A stretch of 64,000 bases of DNA from the NCBI GenBank assembly GCA_016758905.1, contig JAEPQZ010000008.1, positions 434,001 through 498,000 of the forward strand. The letters run 5' to 3'. The position numbers and the translations under genes were made by a program. Of this stretch, positions 23,814-35,497 are shown piece after piece. Positions within the stretch are counted from its first letter, which is position 1. Each line of letters begins with the position of its first letter. Source of the stretch: Umbelopsis isabellina (taxonomy: Eukaryota; Mucoromycota; Umbelopsidomycetes; Umbelopsidales; Umbelopsidaceae). The notes under the pieces are model-generated. The model had not been told where the DNA came from and did not search any database. It was given only the letters and a program-made list of their open reading frames with translations.

Positions 23814-25480
23814 TTAAACGAACTGCAGCTCACATTTGCCATTCGACGTGTCGGTCTTCAACGACACAGTTGGTTGGCTGTCAGAGCTATACTTTGTACC
23901 TTGTTTGTAATTTTTCTTGTCGACCTTGAATTGAATATCCTTACTACCATACACGGAGGCAGCACTATTTGAAGTGGAAAGTTCGAAATCGGTGTTGTAA
24001 CTACTAGGCTGCAGAGAGTAAATGTGACAGGTTAATAAGCGGGCTCATACATAGCATTCGACAGTTTTCATAGACAAACGGGCTACTTACTATCAAAATA
24101 AGGCTGCGGCCATTGTTGGTTTTGGTTTCAATGCTGGCGCCATCAGCAGCTTTGTACATGGCGACTTGAACTCGGCCATTGTTCGTTGAGCCCTTGAATC
24201 GCCGAGTAAGTGCCAGTTTATCGACCAGCAAGGCGCCATTTGAGGTTTTCAAAGTGATGTCTTCACCTGCGAGAGCTGCTAAATCGATAGCGGCATTATT
24301 GGTAGTTACACTAACAACGTCTCGGCCATTCACAATACCACTGATACGAGCATTGGTTGTGTAGAGCGTGACAGTGGAAGAATTGGTCACTTCAACATTG
24401 ATCTGGCCGTTGGTAGTAGCGAGATCAACCATATCTGCTTCAAAACTGCCTTCGATCTTGCTATTGCTGGTTCTCAAGTACCAGCGTTTAGCTCTAAAAT
24501 GAGCATGATTGGCAATGCGGCCATTTTTACCCTCAATTTCAATGTTTTGCAGCGTTGAAATGTCCTTTTGGAAGGTTACATCCATGTCTTTGGCATTGAC
24601 ACGAACGTTCTGAGTAGTGATGGGTAAGCCGACAGTGACTTGTACCGTGATGCAAGGGAAAAACGAATCTTGGCCAACATCCATTTTCAAAAGCGTCTTT
24701 TTGCCCTCTGTAGACCAGTGTATATCTGGGTTGTCTAGTGACGAGATGATGGTTGCTTCAAAGTGTGGTTTGTCGCTAGATACAAAATTGATCCACGAGT
24801 CGTATGACGGAGTGCCCAATACTTGAAAATTAAAGTCGGTGATGTCGGTCAATGTAATCTTTCCCGAGTTGTAGGTAGAACGATACGAGCATTTGGGCAA
24901 AATCTCCATGCCAGACTTAATGCCAATGATGATAAATGCAAAGATGAAGCATGTCCAAGTATAGTATGTTGCGCAGCAGCCACGGTTTCGGCGCCTTCGA
25001 CGTAATCTATCTGGAGTGTAAGGGACAGGAGGAGGTAGAGATCTAGCTTGCGTGGGCGGGCGGTCAGCAAAATCATATGGTATATCTGCAATGGAAAGCA
25101 AAGTTAAATTTTACGCTTATATAATTTGCAAATAAGTTGTTGAAGAAACTGACGAGGATTCACAGGACTTGGGTTTTGAGGCGAGCCAAGAGGTGGATTG
25201 ACAGGTGAAGACGGAATCGACCCATAACCAAATTGGTCTGTTGGAACAGCAGCATCGCCCGTGGTACGGCCATAGCTATCATGGAATTGCGCTGGTGGTG
25301 CCGAGGGCGAAGGCGCATCAGCTAACTCGCTATATGGAGGAGGCGCGGCCTGTACATCCGACCGATGCTCGAAATTATCAACTGGCATAAATACAAATAG
25401 AGGTTAATGGGGTTGACAATGAAGTACAATGTATTTTTTTTTAAATACATGCCTCGTTGATAAGGGTTCTTGGCGACCAT
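23814..25480 (-). CDS. Type II membrane protein with Asn-Gly beta-repeat ectodomain (DUF4097-like)
   Basis: Four exons (25453-25480, 25154-25381, 24091-25085, 23814-24008) give 481 residues. The N-terminal about 120 residues are proline-rich and likely cytosolic, with a PPPY motif (APPPYSELAD). A basic cluster RLRRRRRNRGCC precedes one membrane helix (CFIFAFIIIGI). The rest should face outside and shows a roughly 20-residue repeat marked by T(T/S)N(G/N): TTNGQ, TTNAR, TTNNA, TSNGA, STNNGR, KTNNGR. This pattern is typical of beta-helical adhesin-like (DUF4097) folds. The first intron appears to use a GC donor. The function is not known; a cell-surface or wall-facing role is inferred. Confidence 0.7.
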
Positions 25481-25640
25481 GTTAATGGAGAGAAAAGCCA
25501 AGCACAGTGAATTTTGCCAAGTGAGGGGAAGATGTTCAAAATTTATTTAATTTTTCTCTATAAAACTCAATGGATCAACTTTAAATACTAATTATCCAGT
25601 GATATGTGCTTTCTCTGCTTTTCTTATTTTTTTTTTTTTT

Positions 25641-26906
25641 TTACAACAAAAGGTATTTTTGAGTCTTGCGGCTCGTATCAGTAGGATCTCTCTTGGCCTT
25701 GGGAGGCTTGCCGTAGACAGGTTCTCGTTCTTTGAGAATATCAGAGTAGATGCGGCTAACATCTTCATCCCAAATCTCTCGGAAGAAACTGATACCACGG
25801 GGTACCAATTGGTGTTGTTGAATGAGCTGGCGAGTATCAAATCGCTTTGATTCTAAGGATGGCGACAATTCAATCTTTCCATTAGGTTGTTCTAAAATTA
25901 CAGTTGTGTAGCGATGATACTTGGTGCCTTTTTGAGGATGTGGTGGGGTGTATGGCACGACAGTGTCACCACCATTTGCAATGGGTTGAGTGGTTGAAAG
26001 GGGAACATTGGTGGCTAACCAAAGGCATTGTTGTTGATAAGACTGTCTTTCTTGATCAGGGACATCTATGTAGAGGGCAATGGCGTGTTAGAATGTGCCA
26101 TATTCACATTGTTCATAGTATGGCAAGATTCTTTACCTGGGTCGACCATCAAAATTGTGTAAAGCTTGGTTTCTTCATGAAAGTTTATAAAAGACACTGA
26201 GGGTGCTTCAATGGTGTCTCCAGGTTGAAGGAAGATACCAGCTTCCTGTACACTATGATTGCCATAGTTGATGACGACTTGTGCAGCTGGGTCGAATTGT
26301 TCTAAAATATCTGGGCATATTCGCATCTGAAGAAGTCGTTCTAAAAGCTTGCTCTTTTGATGTTTTTGGAACTCTCGCTGGACCATGTAACGATAGACAG
26401 GTTGGTTCATATCGCGGAATCCGCTCTGGAATCGCCATTGTACCTCTGGCTCGTTCAATTCAGCTTTGACCTTGAGGTCAGTAGCTAGCTGTTGTAAACG
26501 AGAGAGTTGTTGACTTTGTGTTGCAGAGTTGTTGGCTAAACATTTGAAAAAAGACGACAAAGTTGGTCAGAAAAGTTGACATGTGTCCTAACGTTTCAAA
26601 ATGGCAATTGTGCTGACCTTTCTTAACTCTTGCTAATTCTTTCTCGACCTTCTTAAGCATAGAGTATCGGTATTCTTTGTCTTGGGCTATAACTTTGAGA
26701 GCTTCGTCGTATGCTGGGTTGCTGCCAGTGGATGGAGACACATAGACTGGAGTAGCTTCTGTGGCTAATGATCGCTTGGTCTGTACACACAATACCAAGT
26801 TAGTAATAATGAATAACGTTTAAAATGTATAATACAAGCAATTGCTTACCTTGACTGCTGCCCGAGCCGCACAGGAGACTCTATGAACGGCACATCGAGA
26901 GAACAT
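25641..26906 (-). CDS. MRPL35: Mitochondrial large ribosomal subunit protein mL38
   Basis: Four exons (26850-26906, 26618-26780, 26137-26535, 25641-26065) encode 347 residues. The N-terminus (MFSRCAVHRVSCAARAAVK, then TKRSLATE) is a typical mitochondrial presequence. The body is the PEBP-like fold of mL38 (yeast Mrpl35): VVINYGNHSVQEAGIFLQPG, then YTILMVDPDVPDQERQSYQ and LWLATNVPL. The conserved end FFREIWDEDVSRIYSDIL matches the family. It is a structural part of the mitoribosome central protuberance. All junctions hold phase and rebuild the DPDxP motif. Confidence 0.9.
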
Positions 26907-28112
26907 GGTTTTGAATGAGCCTTTTAATTTTCTCGAGCTTGGAACTGTTGAAATCTCGCCTTGAAGCAACAAAAATTATCTAGGGCTAAGCCACCACGAT
27001 TTCTCAGGTGCCAAAAGGTTGAACCTCCGCCTACCGCTTATTGCCCATCGTTTGCCCCTCCAGGTACTATCATTTGTAATTGCGGTACGCTGTTCAATAG
27101 GATTGTTAGTAGTCATACCAGCAATCCCAGTGTATTTAATGCGCGTGAAATGTATATGATACATTCCTTACTTTCTACACACGCTACAACTCTTAGTGCT
27201 ATCTATTATCTGTGTCATTTATTACGTGACTGTACATATATCCATGGTAACTGACAATGTTCTTTTCATTCCCTAATAGTGTTTCTTAGATCTCAACATG
27301 TCTGCACTAATGCGTCATATTGTCAGATATAGTGCGTTAGTTCCAAGTAGCTAGCTGCTTTTTGAATCATGTAAGGGCCGTTTTCGTTTTTGGATAGTGC
27401 AGCTAAAGTGCAGCAGAAGCAAGTGATGGTGACCGACTTGCCGGAAACGGCAAATCATCGACTTTGCATGTCAACATGGCCCCCATGGCACAGGCTCACG
27501 CTGTAGCATTAGCTGTCACACAACCCAAACGATAGGCTTATGGAACATAAGCTCATTGCAGACGAGCTTCTGAATGATTCTAGATTTTCCAAGGATGTTA
27601 TAACTCCGGGATCACTGGCTTGGCTTGGCGTGGTGGTCAGCCGTAGCAGCATTTCTCATGCTTCAATAATGGTAACAACCAGATTTTGACAGCGTTAGTG
27701 CCACACTATGCACATTAATAAAACATGATCTGCAAGCAATCCGCAAGACAACAGCATGCCCAGGGTCTTTTGAAACAAACATCCTATCTGAATTTCAAAA
27801 TTATTTCAAGGTACCTTGCAGTTAAACAGGTTGAACCTTGAAGCTAAAAAGCAAATATGTACGCCTATTGTTGCAAGTCAATGATTTTACAGTAACTTCA
27901 TTTTTTGGTTTATATAGATCAATAATACTGGTTACAGTTTAAAAAAAAAAAGAAAATGCATATGATACAACCATTTGTCAAGTTATCGCTAGGCGGTAAA
28001 TAAAAAGGGGTAAGGAAGGGAAAAAGGTGGTGTGATAAAAAGAGTGGAAAGGTGGTAGCAAGAAAATTAAAGTAATAAGAAAACGATAGTTTATAATAGT
28101 CTGCCTGCCTGC
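26907..28112. other. Gene-free stretch
   Basis: The left 300 bases should contain the mL38 promoter, including a TACGTGAC sequence near 27.22 kb. No convincing protein frame, RNA gene or repeat was recognised in the rest. Confidence 0.45.
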
Positions 28113-29355
28113 TCACATTTTTTCATGAGGTTTGTTCTCGACAGCATCATCGGGCTTATAGGCATCGCCGCTTCCCATAGTTTTTGAATCATAGTATCCG
28201 GCTCCAGCGGCACCACCAGCACCGTAATAGTTTTGATCATGGTAGGTGGTGTCCGAGTAACCTTGGTCGCTTCCGGGATAGTTGTAATATTGTCCACCCT
28301 GTTGTTGGTCATAGTAATCTGGATGTTGTTGTAACTGAGGTTGGTAGGAAGGAACGAAGCGACGAGCAGAATTGTTGTATTGATCATCGTAACCACCAAA
28401 TTGAGGCAAGGTGGGTTCTTGTTGGCGAGGAGATGCCATAGCGCCTGCACCGGCAGCAGCGGCGGCAGCTGAAGCGGATGCCATAGGGCGAGGTGGGAAA
28501 TCGCCGTCGTCCATGCCATAATCTTCAAAATCGGAGTCTCTCTGGCGTCTACGGGTACAACCGCCCTTTCTGTTGATCCAGGTAAGAATACCAGCAATCA
28601 AAGCCAAACCAACTACCGGGTAAAAGAGTAAAGGTTAGATGCATGGTATATAAATAGAAGGGCATAACGCAAGACCATGCACAGGAACGTAGTAGTAACG
28701 TAGATATATGTAATACGCACGAAAGCCCCCACATATAATATAATTGGTACTCGATGTTCGTGTGCCCGCCGCCCATGCTATATATTTTGTGCTCGAGTAC
28801 TACCACCGAGAGATCACATAGATAGAGTGAAACAGAATAAAAATAAAAATAAAATGAAATCTTACCTATACCACCGACAGTGGCACCAGCGATGATACCA
28901 GTCTTGTTTGAGCTGGAACCGTCTCCAGACGGAGGGGGAGTAGCAGTAGCAGTTGACGATGCGGCGACAGTGGTGGAAGCCGAGACCAAAGAAGTTGAAG
29001 TGATCGGTTGAATACTAGACTGGGCTGATTTGCTGGTAGGCGCTAGGCTAGAGGAAGATGACGGTGGGACCGAAGAGGTAGCAGAGGCGCTCGAAGATGG
29101 TGGTGGTGCACTTGTAGTAGGCGGGGCAACTGAAGTGGTTGGTGGTGCACTTGTAGTTGAATCGGTGGTTGTAGTAGGAGCTGCACTTGTGGTAGTGGTG
29201 GTGGTAGGAACGGTAGGGATAGTAGTACTTGAAGAGGGGTCACCGCCGGGGCCACCGCCGGTATCACCTCCTCCGCCAGCTCCTCCACCAGCACCACCTT
29301 GGGCAAGAGCTGTAGCCGAGATGGCCAATAAAACAATCAATGTATTCAATTTCAT
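28113..29355 (-). CDS. Ser/Thr-rich single-pass surface protein (wall-sensor-like)
   Basis: Two exons (28866-29355 and 28113-28612) encode 329 residues. The order is a signal peptide (residues 1-18, LLAISATALA), a Gly-rich stretch, a mucin-like Ser/Thr/Pro-rich region (about 40-150) likely to be O-mannosylated, and one membrane helix (IIAGATVGGIVGLALIAGIL). A basic stop-transfer (NRKGGCTRRRQR) is followed by a Gln/Tyr/Gly-rich cytosolic tail. This layout matches Mid2/Wsc-like stress sensors, but no WSC or other named extracellular domain is seen. The intron is 253 nt, far longer than its neighbours, and splits the membrane helix. Confidence 0.72.
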
Positions 29356-29516
29356 GGAAAAAGGGAAAAGAAATTAAAAAAGAGAGGAAAAAGAAGTGAA
29401 GCAAGAAAAAAAACAAGTTCTATTTTGATAATAAATAAGTTTTCCGAATATCTTGGGCTTGCCTTGCACCCTTCTACAAATAGCTCCTGAGTGGTAGCAC
29501 ACAGCTTATGATTGGC

Positions 29517-31650
29517 TTACTTTCCTTTCTCAGCAACCTTCCTTCGTCGCTGCTGCTCTAGTTCTCGATCAGACACCCGCGCCACAAAAGGTCCGACATG
29601 TTTAATTATTGGCTCAATCGCCGCCTGGACATTGCGGTGCTGACCCACTAGAGCAATGTTGCGAGTGCTGGGGATCCGCAGATGATCCTCGGTGATAGTA
29701 TATCCACATGATATAGCAATCCCTTTTACATATTCTGTATACTCCCGGTACTTGCCACCGCCTAACCCGCTAAGTCCTTTGTGACGACTACCATCTAGTT
29801 GAAAATAGCAACAAGGGATCACCAGGAACCTATTGTGATGAATTGTCAATAAAACGCTTTTTAATTGGGTTGTTGTGTGTGTGTGTGGGTTTTTTTTATT
29901 GCCACAAATCTTGGCAATTTACCTGCTTTCAGTGCGGGCAGCAATAATTGGTATCCTAAAAATTTTCCAGTCAGCCAACCAGCCAAACCAGTCATGAACA
30001 AATTAGGACCGTCGACGTCAGAGAAATTCATTAAAACCCTCACTAAAGCTTTTAGCCTAACACTTACCAAGGTACCAGCTCGTCGGCGTGGTTGCCTATT
30101 AGCCAGTCCACATTTGGGTATACTTCGCTGGGTGGGTGCAAGCTTTGCGCTAATGACGACATGAATGACAATGCTCAAGTTTTGGTTATACTAAGCATAC
30201 CAAACGAACTAATACCTATCAAGAAGCTCTCCTCTCGTCCATGACACAATACGTCCCATATTTTCCGTTTAGCCAAGTCGATGCCCGTTCCTTGATGACC
30301 TTCGCTTACAAGCAAATACGTCAACAATCCATTTCCGCAACCTAAATCGACAAATGTTTGAAGTCTGTGCACACGTTATGTTAGTTTAATCTAATTATGG
30401 TCAAGCAAAAATCCTTTAACTTGTTCTTACCTTTGACTCCCAGTTTGCTCTCGTTCCAGTTGCCATAAAGAGATTAGATAGCTGGCAATGGCAATGTCTT
30501 CAAACACAAATTTAGTGACATCGGTTTTCTCCGTCCACTGACTGTTTTTGGGGGCTACATTTAGTATTTTTGAGAACCACCTTAAATGTATTCTGAAGGC
30601 GAATGTTTTTTGCCGCTATCGTACATACCTAATGATGGTTTCAGCGTATTTGGTTTTTATACGGCTATACGCTTCGTGGTAAAGTTCTTTAGGCACCAAA
30701 ATATCATGTTTGGCTCGCTTCTCGTATCCTAGATTTGTGTGAATACACCATTTATACAACTTGTGGAACACCTCAGTCATGGCGTAGATCTTAAATAAAC
30801 AAATACATTGGTAATCAGTCAAATACGAAAAAAATCCCAGATGTGAAGCTTACCATTTTATCATCACTTATTTGTGGCTGATCTTGTGCTAAGGGTTTAA
30901 TTTCGAGTCTAATAGTTGCCTCACTACAATCCAAGAACATCAATTAGTAAGTTTTTGGAACTCCTCGCCTTTGCTCGAACAACCATCGACATACGCTGTG
31001 TGTTCCGTATCACTGTGACTTGAATCATACACCAGACTGTATGCTGTCACCTAAAAGCCTGTTGTTAATTTCAAGTCTGATATATATGTCCTAATGGCCG
31101 GATCTTGCCTTTGGATAATAAAATGGAATGCGTTCTCCTTCTTTAACCAATGGTATATATACAACACGAGCTGGCGACGTTTCTATGTGCGTGTGATTTA
31201 ATGAATATCTTTTAAAAATGCTGTTTCAGCCCTTGTGGTTAAACTCTGTTGCCAACACGAACCTGTGCTAGGGTGGTATTCAACTCGCTCTCTCAACGGC
31301 GGATCCTTTGATTTCCGTTTCGACATCAATTCTCTAACCGTATACTCGAATCCAGACACTTCTGATCTCGTCTGTTCAATAATCTCACATTTTTTTAAAG
31401 GAGGAATAACAAGTTCAGGCTCTTGAGTCCATTTACTCTGTCAGACACACTATGTCAGCCCACTCATAATTTTAATTTTCGGTACACTTGCAAGTGGGGC
31501 TGCACTCACTAGGACATTCCGAAATATTTCCTCTTCTACCGAAATACTTTGCTCCGCCATTATGTACCATTCAGAATCAGTATCTGGTTTCGGGTCACTG
31601 AAATGGTACGTGGGAGAAAACAGCTTAAACAGATCATCGCTTTCGCTCAT
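29517..31650 (-). CDS. TRM44: tRNA(Ser) Um44 2'-O-methyltransferase
   Basis: Eleven exons (31510-31650, 31263-31437, 31109-31182, 30995-31050, 30854-30923, 30629-30789, 30431-30541, 30216-30364, 30068-30149, 29923-29955, 29517-29829) give 454 residues. The SAM motif is FVDLGCGNGLLTYLL, followed by GTGIDLAKRKIWD. DWLIGNHADELVPWIPIIAA and IPCCYFQLDGSR are family landmarks, as is the end GYTITEDHLRIPSTRNIALV. Trm44 methylates U44 of serine tRNAs. The third intron has a GC donor (AAG|GCAAGA), and exon 10 is only 33 nt. Intron 30542-30628 was chosen for its TACTAA branch site and its fit to the WTEKTD...KFVFEDIAIA block. Confidence 0.9.
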
Positions 31651-32212
31651 GCTTGACAGTATCTATTCAAAGCTCCACACCTGTCAAGGTTTTTTAATTT
31701 TTTCTCTGTTGAACCAAGTTTTTCAAATTCCGTCTGACGTGCCTAGCATTTGAAGAAAGGAAACTGCTGCATATTGAAGAAGAAATAGCGAGAAGGAGAA
31801 TTTCTTTCCAAAAAGGAAGTGCAGTACAATTATAGGGGCCTAAACGTGGCCATTCATACATATGTGTGCCGTACTTAATGGATACAGCCCATGTGAACTG
31901 CATATATGCGTGTTCTGCACAATTTTTAGCTGATTAAATGCTGGTAAAAGGTGTAAGATGAGATTATTTTTTAATTTGTCTAGATTTACAAACTACTGTC
32001 TATAGCAGCATCAAGAAAACGGTATGAAGCAGTCATAAACTTGCACATAGAGTGCTGTTCCTGGTGGTTTATATGAGCTGCACTGTTCAAGCTGGTTGTC
32101 AGTCAGGGCCATTTCAAAAATACCACACGTGACCCAAAGCCACCCACTTTTTAAATATAATAGGACTGCAAAAAAAAAGTGCAGTGAGTAGCAGACAGCA
32201 TCGACCAAGCGA
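31651..32212. promoter_or_regulatory. Divergent promoter between TRM44 and mL46
   Basis: This segment separates two outward-facing genes. The only marked element is CACGTG near the mL46 side. A short A-tract at 32168-32176 precedes the mL46 start. Confidence 0.45.
32126..32131. promoter_or_regulatory. CACGTG E-box upstream of mL46
   Basis: The site reads ACACGTGACC, identical over ten bases to the site before RLP24, and lies 87 bp before the mL46 start codon. Confidence 0.45.
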
Positions 32213-33064
32213 ATGATTGCCCGAACAATACCGCGCATGCTCGGCAAAGGAGCTCTCCTTTCACGTTCATTCGCAACCGCAATACCATCAAGAGCACCAC
32301 TTGTCAACAACAATTTCCGTATTGTGTCTGGTGTGGTTCTTTCACGCACACCACAAATTACTCGAGATTCCACTCCCTTTGAAAAAGCTTACTTTGACTA
32401 TTCCGAGAAGCTTGAGCGACAGACTGCCGCACCACTTGCGTCTGACTTCTACTTCAAAAAGGGCTCACTTGCCGAGCGCAGGTGGAAGGAAGACGAAGAG
32501 GCTAGAAAGAGAGCCATGGCCGATCCAAATCTCTCATTAACCGATGCCGTAAAGGAGGTTCAATCCATTCAGCAAGACGAGGAATCCGTTACACCATTAT
32601 CAAACAAGTTTGAAACTGGAAGCCGACTGACTGAGGCTGATAAGAAGAACGATATAAAAAGCCTCGACAGAGCATTGCAAAGAACCTTGTATTTGATTGT
32701 CAAGAAACCAAGGGACCAGCATTCCTGGCAGTTTCCTCAAGGCGCCGTTGAAGATGGAGAATATCTTCATGATGCTGCTGAGAGAGAGTTAGCTGAGGAG
32801 TGTGGTAAGAATATGGACGTTTGGTTTGTTGGTAGGCAGCCGGTTGGCCATTACACCTACAAGTTCCCCGAGGACCATGTCAAGAAGAACCCTGGAGCCA
32901 ATGGAGCCAAGGTGTTTTTCATGAAGGCCCATGTATTTGCTGGTCAATGCAAACCAGACAACAAAGAGGTGGTTGACTTTGCCTGGGTTACAAAAGACGA
33001 GCTCCCACAATATGTATCGCCAGAGTACTTTGATGCTGTCAAAGATATTTTGAGCGATTTGTAA
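32213..33064 (+). CDS. MRPL17: Mitochondrial large ribosomal subunit protein mL46 (NUDIX fold)
   Basis: This uninterrupted 283-residue frame starts with a presequence (MIARTIPRMLGKGALLSRSF). FRIVSGVVLSRTPQITRDSTP and FEKAYFDYSEKLERQ are the mL46 N-terminal landmarks. The NUDIX-like part reads SWQFPQGAVEDGEYLHDAAE then RELAEECG, which is close to a Nudix box; mL46 is structural and not known as a hydrolase. The end FAWVTKDELPQYVSPEYFDA is conserved. It is one of few intronless genes in the window. Confidence 0.93.
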   Translation: MIARTIPRMLGKGALLSRSFATAIPSRAPLVNNNFRIVSGVVLSRTPQITRDSTPFEKAYFDYSEKLERQTAAPLASDFYFKKGSLAERRWKEDEEARKRAMADPNLSLTDAVKEVQSIQQDEESVTPLSNKFETGSRLTEADKKNDIKSLDRALQRTLYLIVKKPRDQHSWQFPQGAVEDGEYLHDAAERELAEECGKNMDVWFVGRQPVGHYTYKFPEDHVKKNPGANGAKVFFMKAHVFAGQCKPDNKEVVDFAWVTKDELPQYVSPEYFDAVKDILSDL

Positions 33065-33205
33065 ATTACAATAATTCCCTTAGATCTTTTTTTTTTATTT
33101 CTCTATGCCTTTTAAAATTGTATTATGCTGTTGAAAATTTGTTTGATACATGATATCTCTTTGAAAGGATCTTCTCCCAAGACCCAAAAATATACTTGCA
33201 AATCA

Positions 33206-35497
33206 TTACAATAATTTGTGCTGTCCCTTCTCCTTTCTCGTCTCACCAGTCATTTTGGCCGTTTTGGCTCCAAATTGAATGGCTCGCTTCCAGTTCCTGC
33301 TAGCTTCTTGCATCCCCAATTCGCGACAGAGATGTCGTAACAGAGACTTTTCCCCCACACCTCGAGGATATCGCATATCCATCTTGAGGTCGCATCGAGT
33401 TGCACACAGCCACCGAACAACATTGGTACTTAGGAATGGGAACCGGACTTCTTTGCCATGATCTGATATGATTCTATCATCTCGTCCTAAGCGACTGCAT
33501 TAGTTTTGAATCAGTTTGATAGACAGCTTGAGATATTACTAACCCATATTGCGAGCTGCTATACGGTCTACGTCTAATTGAAGCTATAATGCAGGGATAT
33601 AGGTGAGTGGTTGTGTGATGAAACTGAGGACATGTGTACAACTAAAGCATACTTCTTGAATCATTTGTTGCCATCCGCCCTGTCGGAAAGCCTCCCGATG
33701 TCTTGAGTATCCTCCCAATTGCTCGTCAGCTCCTAAGCCAGAGAGCAAGACCCTGGCATTGCTTTCATACGGTATCTCCGTACCATCTGCTTGCTTAATG
33801 ATGCCTCTACCTCTGGAAGCAAACCAAAAAGCCATGGCAATGCTCTGGACGTTTGTGCCGACGTTGGTATTATTAGCAATGAAAAATATCCGCTGACCGT
33901 CATTGATACGTACCAAATCCATCACTGTGTCCAACGGCGCCATTCTATGAATTATCTGTTGCCGACATTGTGTAGCTTCTTCATAAGGCACATTGATTTC
34001 TACGAAATTCCACGTCCGCTTTGGACTTATCGCTCTAAATATATCATTGTTGGTATGATCAATTAGAGTGGACTCATGAAACCTATGCGTGCAATATCTC
34101 TACTGTTGCTCAACTTACCGAAGTTCTTGTACACTGCATCTACCGGTCTTGCGATCAGGGACGTCATAATTGATTGGGCCCTTTTTGTTTTGATTGATCC
34201 GTGGGTTCTCGAACGCTACATTCAAGAGGTCGATGGTCTGATCATGTGGGAGATATTGATCTGCAAGCGCGGCAAGACATAAGCAGTCCAGACCTCCAGA
34301 AAACAAAATGGCAACCTTGCTATTGTCTGACGCTCTATTGTGACACACGACACATATTTAGTTTGAGACCAAAATATCATTTTATCATACCCATCCTTTT
34401 CACATACTTATGACTAGGAATATCGATGACTCGCCGTCGAACTGAATCTCCCAGAACAGAATGAAATTGTGAGATGGCGTTGCGCAATTCTTCTGAAATT
34501 GGAGGAACGAAATCGTCTTCTACATCTATGGTGTCGGTACTGAGACTCTCAAGGATCTCTGCATTGACTTTCGGAAATGGTAAAGCCTTATAAAAAGAGC
34601 TCATCAGCTAAAATAAACTAAAATGGTTGTCCTAAATCATATTCGTACCAAAAACCTGCTTTCAGAAGTGTCATTCTCGTCCTGCGGATGTCTCCATCTG
34701 AAATGGGTCGTACTTTCTGCAAACTGTTCAGTGTGCTTAGCAATTAGCACCGACATCCATGATTGTGAAAAACTGTCTTTCGGTGACTTACATTGTTGGT
34801 TCCGTTGTCTTGAATCAGACGATCCATGTGGATGCAGTAAATGCCATTTGCCGGAACCTCTTCCCAAAATCCGACATCGGCAGTAGATGATATTGAAGAC
34901 AGGTAAAAGTTGTCTTCTGCAGAAGTCGGTTTATGCCACAACAGAGACCGGCGGCCAAGGCAGTCTCGGGCAAACCATAGTCGAGAGGTTGAAGCCTGCC
35001 AGTACACAATGGAATAGGGTCCTTCTATCCGTTGTAGCACATCCAGCACCTGGCTATCAGACCAATCGTCTTCTATTTCATTGATCTGCTCAAGCTCTCT
35101 CATAAGCATCTGGGTATCATTTTCGTCGGCAGCCACATCGATGCCGCCAAATATCTCTCCATTCCAACACAGAACATCCTGTCTCTTATCTACAAGCGGT
35201 TGTTGTACCACATGCACTCCCCGAAGATGCAGTACAGCCCCAAAAAATTCCATGCCGACAGCGTTATTAAGTGACTTTTCTTCACTTATACTGGTGGAGT
35301 TGCCAAACGAAAGTACATGACTGTTTGTTGCATCCGGGCCTGTCAAGAACAGTGGATCAGCCGCAAGCAATTGCATTGTGCATACGATTTCTATCTGCAT
35401 TCTCACCTCTTTTGGTATTCAAAGCACATAGTTCTGACCAGATCCGAGCATGATCGGCGTCCCTCTTATTACCCAGCACAAACGCAATGCCACACAT
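33206..35497 (-). CDS. ASNSD1: Asparagine synthetase domain-containing protein 1
   Basis: Nine exons (35407-35497, 34792-35339, 34660-34716, 34408-34607, 34119-34334, 33914-34034, 33653-33844, 33544-33583, 33206-33486) give about 581 residues. The N-terminus MCGIAFVLGN exposes Cys2, the nucleophile of class II glutamine amidotransferases. The synthetase part has the PP-loop VAILFSGGLDCLCLAALAD, then IDLLNVAFENP, WNFVEINVP, VLLSGLGADEQLGGYSRHR and RNMGRDDRIISDHGKEVRFP. The animal homologue's function is unsettled. Intron 33845-33913 is 69 nt without a stop, but removal restores DTVMDLSIAMAFWFASRG as in animals. The exon 3/4 junction (34608-34659, possible GC donor) is unresolved. Confidence 0.87.

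Noticed and set aside
30593-30628. A 36-nt intron in TRM44
   Set aside because: It keeps the frame but adds 17 residues unlike the family. An 87-nt intron (30542-30628) with a TACTAA branch site and a CAG acceptor gives the conserved sequence instead.
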